Below, in pieces: positions 6,284 through 6,335 of a stretch of DNA of 6,335 bases. The position numbers and the translations under genes were made by a program. The notes under the pieces were generated by a model. That model ran no database searches, was not told the origin of the DNA, and saw only the letters and a list, made by a program, of their open reading frames with translations. The stretch lies in contig JASMTO010000118.1 in NCBI GenBank assembly GCA_041694215.1, forward strand, positions 1 to 6,335, written 5' to 3'. Numbering within the stretch: position 1 is the first letter of the stretch; every line of letters starts with the position of its first letter. Origin of the DNA: Flexistipes sp041694215. Its GTDB lineage: Bacteria > Chrysiogenota > Deferribacteres > Deferribacterales > Flexistipitaceae.

Positions 6284-6321
6284 GCTTGCCCCGTGAAATG
6301 CGTAAGCCTATTTCACTGGGG
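6282..6321. repeat. Hairpin element with possible pseudoknot partner
   Basis: CCCC-GTGAAAT (6289-6299) pairs with ATTTCAC-T-GGGG (6310-6321), giving 11 bp with one bulged T (6317) around a 10-nt loop. A second perfect pairing, AGGCTT (6282-6287) with AAGCCT (6304-6309) inside the loop, crosses the first stem. The two pairings could form a pseudoknot or be alternatives. No T-tract follows on either strand, so it is not an intrinsic terminator. It resembles a palindromic interspersed repeat, but no copy is elsewhere in the window. Confidence 0.65.
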
Positions 6322-6335
6322 TAGTTGGACGTGGT
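6321..6335. repeat. Second stretch of the 10-mer repeat, cut by the window edge
   Basis: GTAGTTGGAC (6321-6330) followed by GTGGT (6331-6335) resumes the 10-bp unit seen at 6244-6283. The 9-base core GGTAGTTGG at 6320-6328 is identical to 6253-6261. The hairpin therefore sits between two blocks of the same repeat, which continues beyond the window. Confidence 0.6.

Larger units (their letters stand above)
5989..6335. other. Non-coding region upstream of nifJ
   Basis: About 347 bases without a convincing gene. The half near nifJ (5989-6180) is AT-rich and holds its ribosome binding site, promoter-like hexamers, 11-bp-spaced GTTAA repeats and a short CATATAA tandem (6153-6159, 6160-6166). The outer half (6207-6335) is a G-rich composite of 7-mer and 10-mer tandem repeats plus a hairpin, entered separately. 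Open frames through the outer half are short, low-complexity products of the repeats, not genes. The next gene beyond 6335 is not visible. Confidence 0.7.

Noticed and set aside
6244..6321. Short plus-strand open frame through the 10-mer array and hairpin
   Set aside because: It has no ribosome site, is low-complexity, and its codons follow from the repeat units.
6207..6335. CRISPR array
   Set aside because: Units are 7 or 10 bp, directly abutting, without unique spacers of CRISPR size.

Overview
The window looks like chromosomal DNA of an anaerobic, AT-leaning bacterium. The main evidence is a complete single-chain pyruvate:ferredoxin oxidoreductase (PFOR) alongside ordinary housekeeping genes. 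The phylum cannot be fixed from this sequence. The protein style would fit a group such as Deferribacterota, but that is only a guess. No CRISPR array, tRNA, rRNA, transposase or phage gene is visible.

Layout, left to right. Positions 1-780 (+) hold the C-terminal ~259 residues of a divergent diaminopimelate decarboxylase (lysA), cut by the window edge and closed by a strong intrinsic terminator (809-845). A short intergenic region follows, with an extended -10 promoter (928-936) and, just after the expected transcription start, an inverted repeat (950-970) placed like an operator. Positions 1005-1715 (+) encode a GntR/FCD-family transcriptional regulator. After a 66-nt gap, 1782-2330 (+) encodes a PgsA-like CDP-alcohol phosphatidyltransferase that has no recognisable Shine-Dalgarno site. 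A hairpin (2374-2399) separates it from the convergent nifJ gene (2404-5988, -), which encodes the 1194-residue PFOR.

The last ~347 bases (5989-6335) contain no convincing gene. Next to nifJ they hold its ribosome binding site, weak promoter-like hexamers and 11-bp-phased GTTAA repeats. Further out lies a composite repeat block: tandem 7-mers (TTAAGTG), then degenerate tandem 10-mers (GTNGTTGGGG-like), then an 11-bp hairpin with a possible pseudoknot partner, then the 10-mer again up to the window edge. This block is the least explained part of the window.

How the genes fit together: PFOR makes acetyl-CoA and reduced ferredoxin from pyruvate (or runs in reverse). LysA makes lysine from meso-diaminopimelate, and the PgsA-like enzyme acts in phospholipid head-group synthesis. 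The FCD regulator belongs to a family that senses small carboxylic acids. It probably controls itself through the 950-970 repeat, and any link to pyruvate metabolism or nifJ is inference from proximity only. I see no clear new multi-gene system here. The repeat/hairpin block and the shared GTTAA-N6-GTTAA arrangement are the points most worth a second look.
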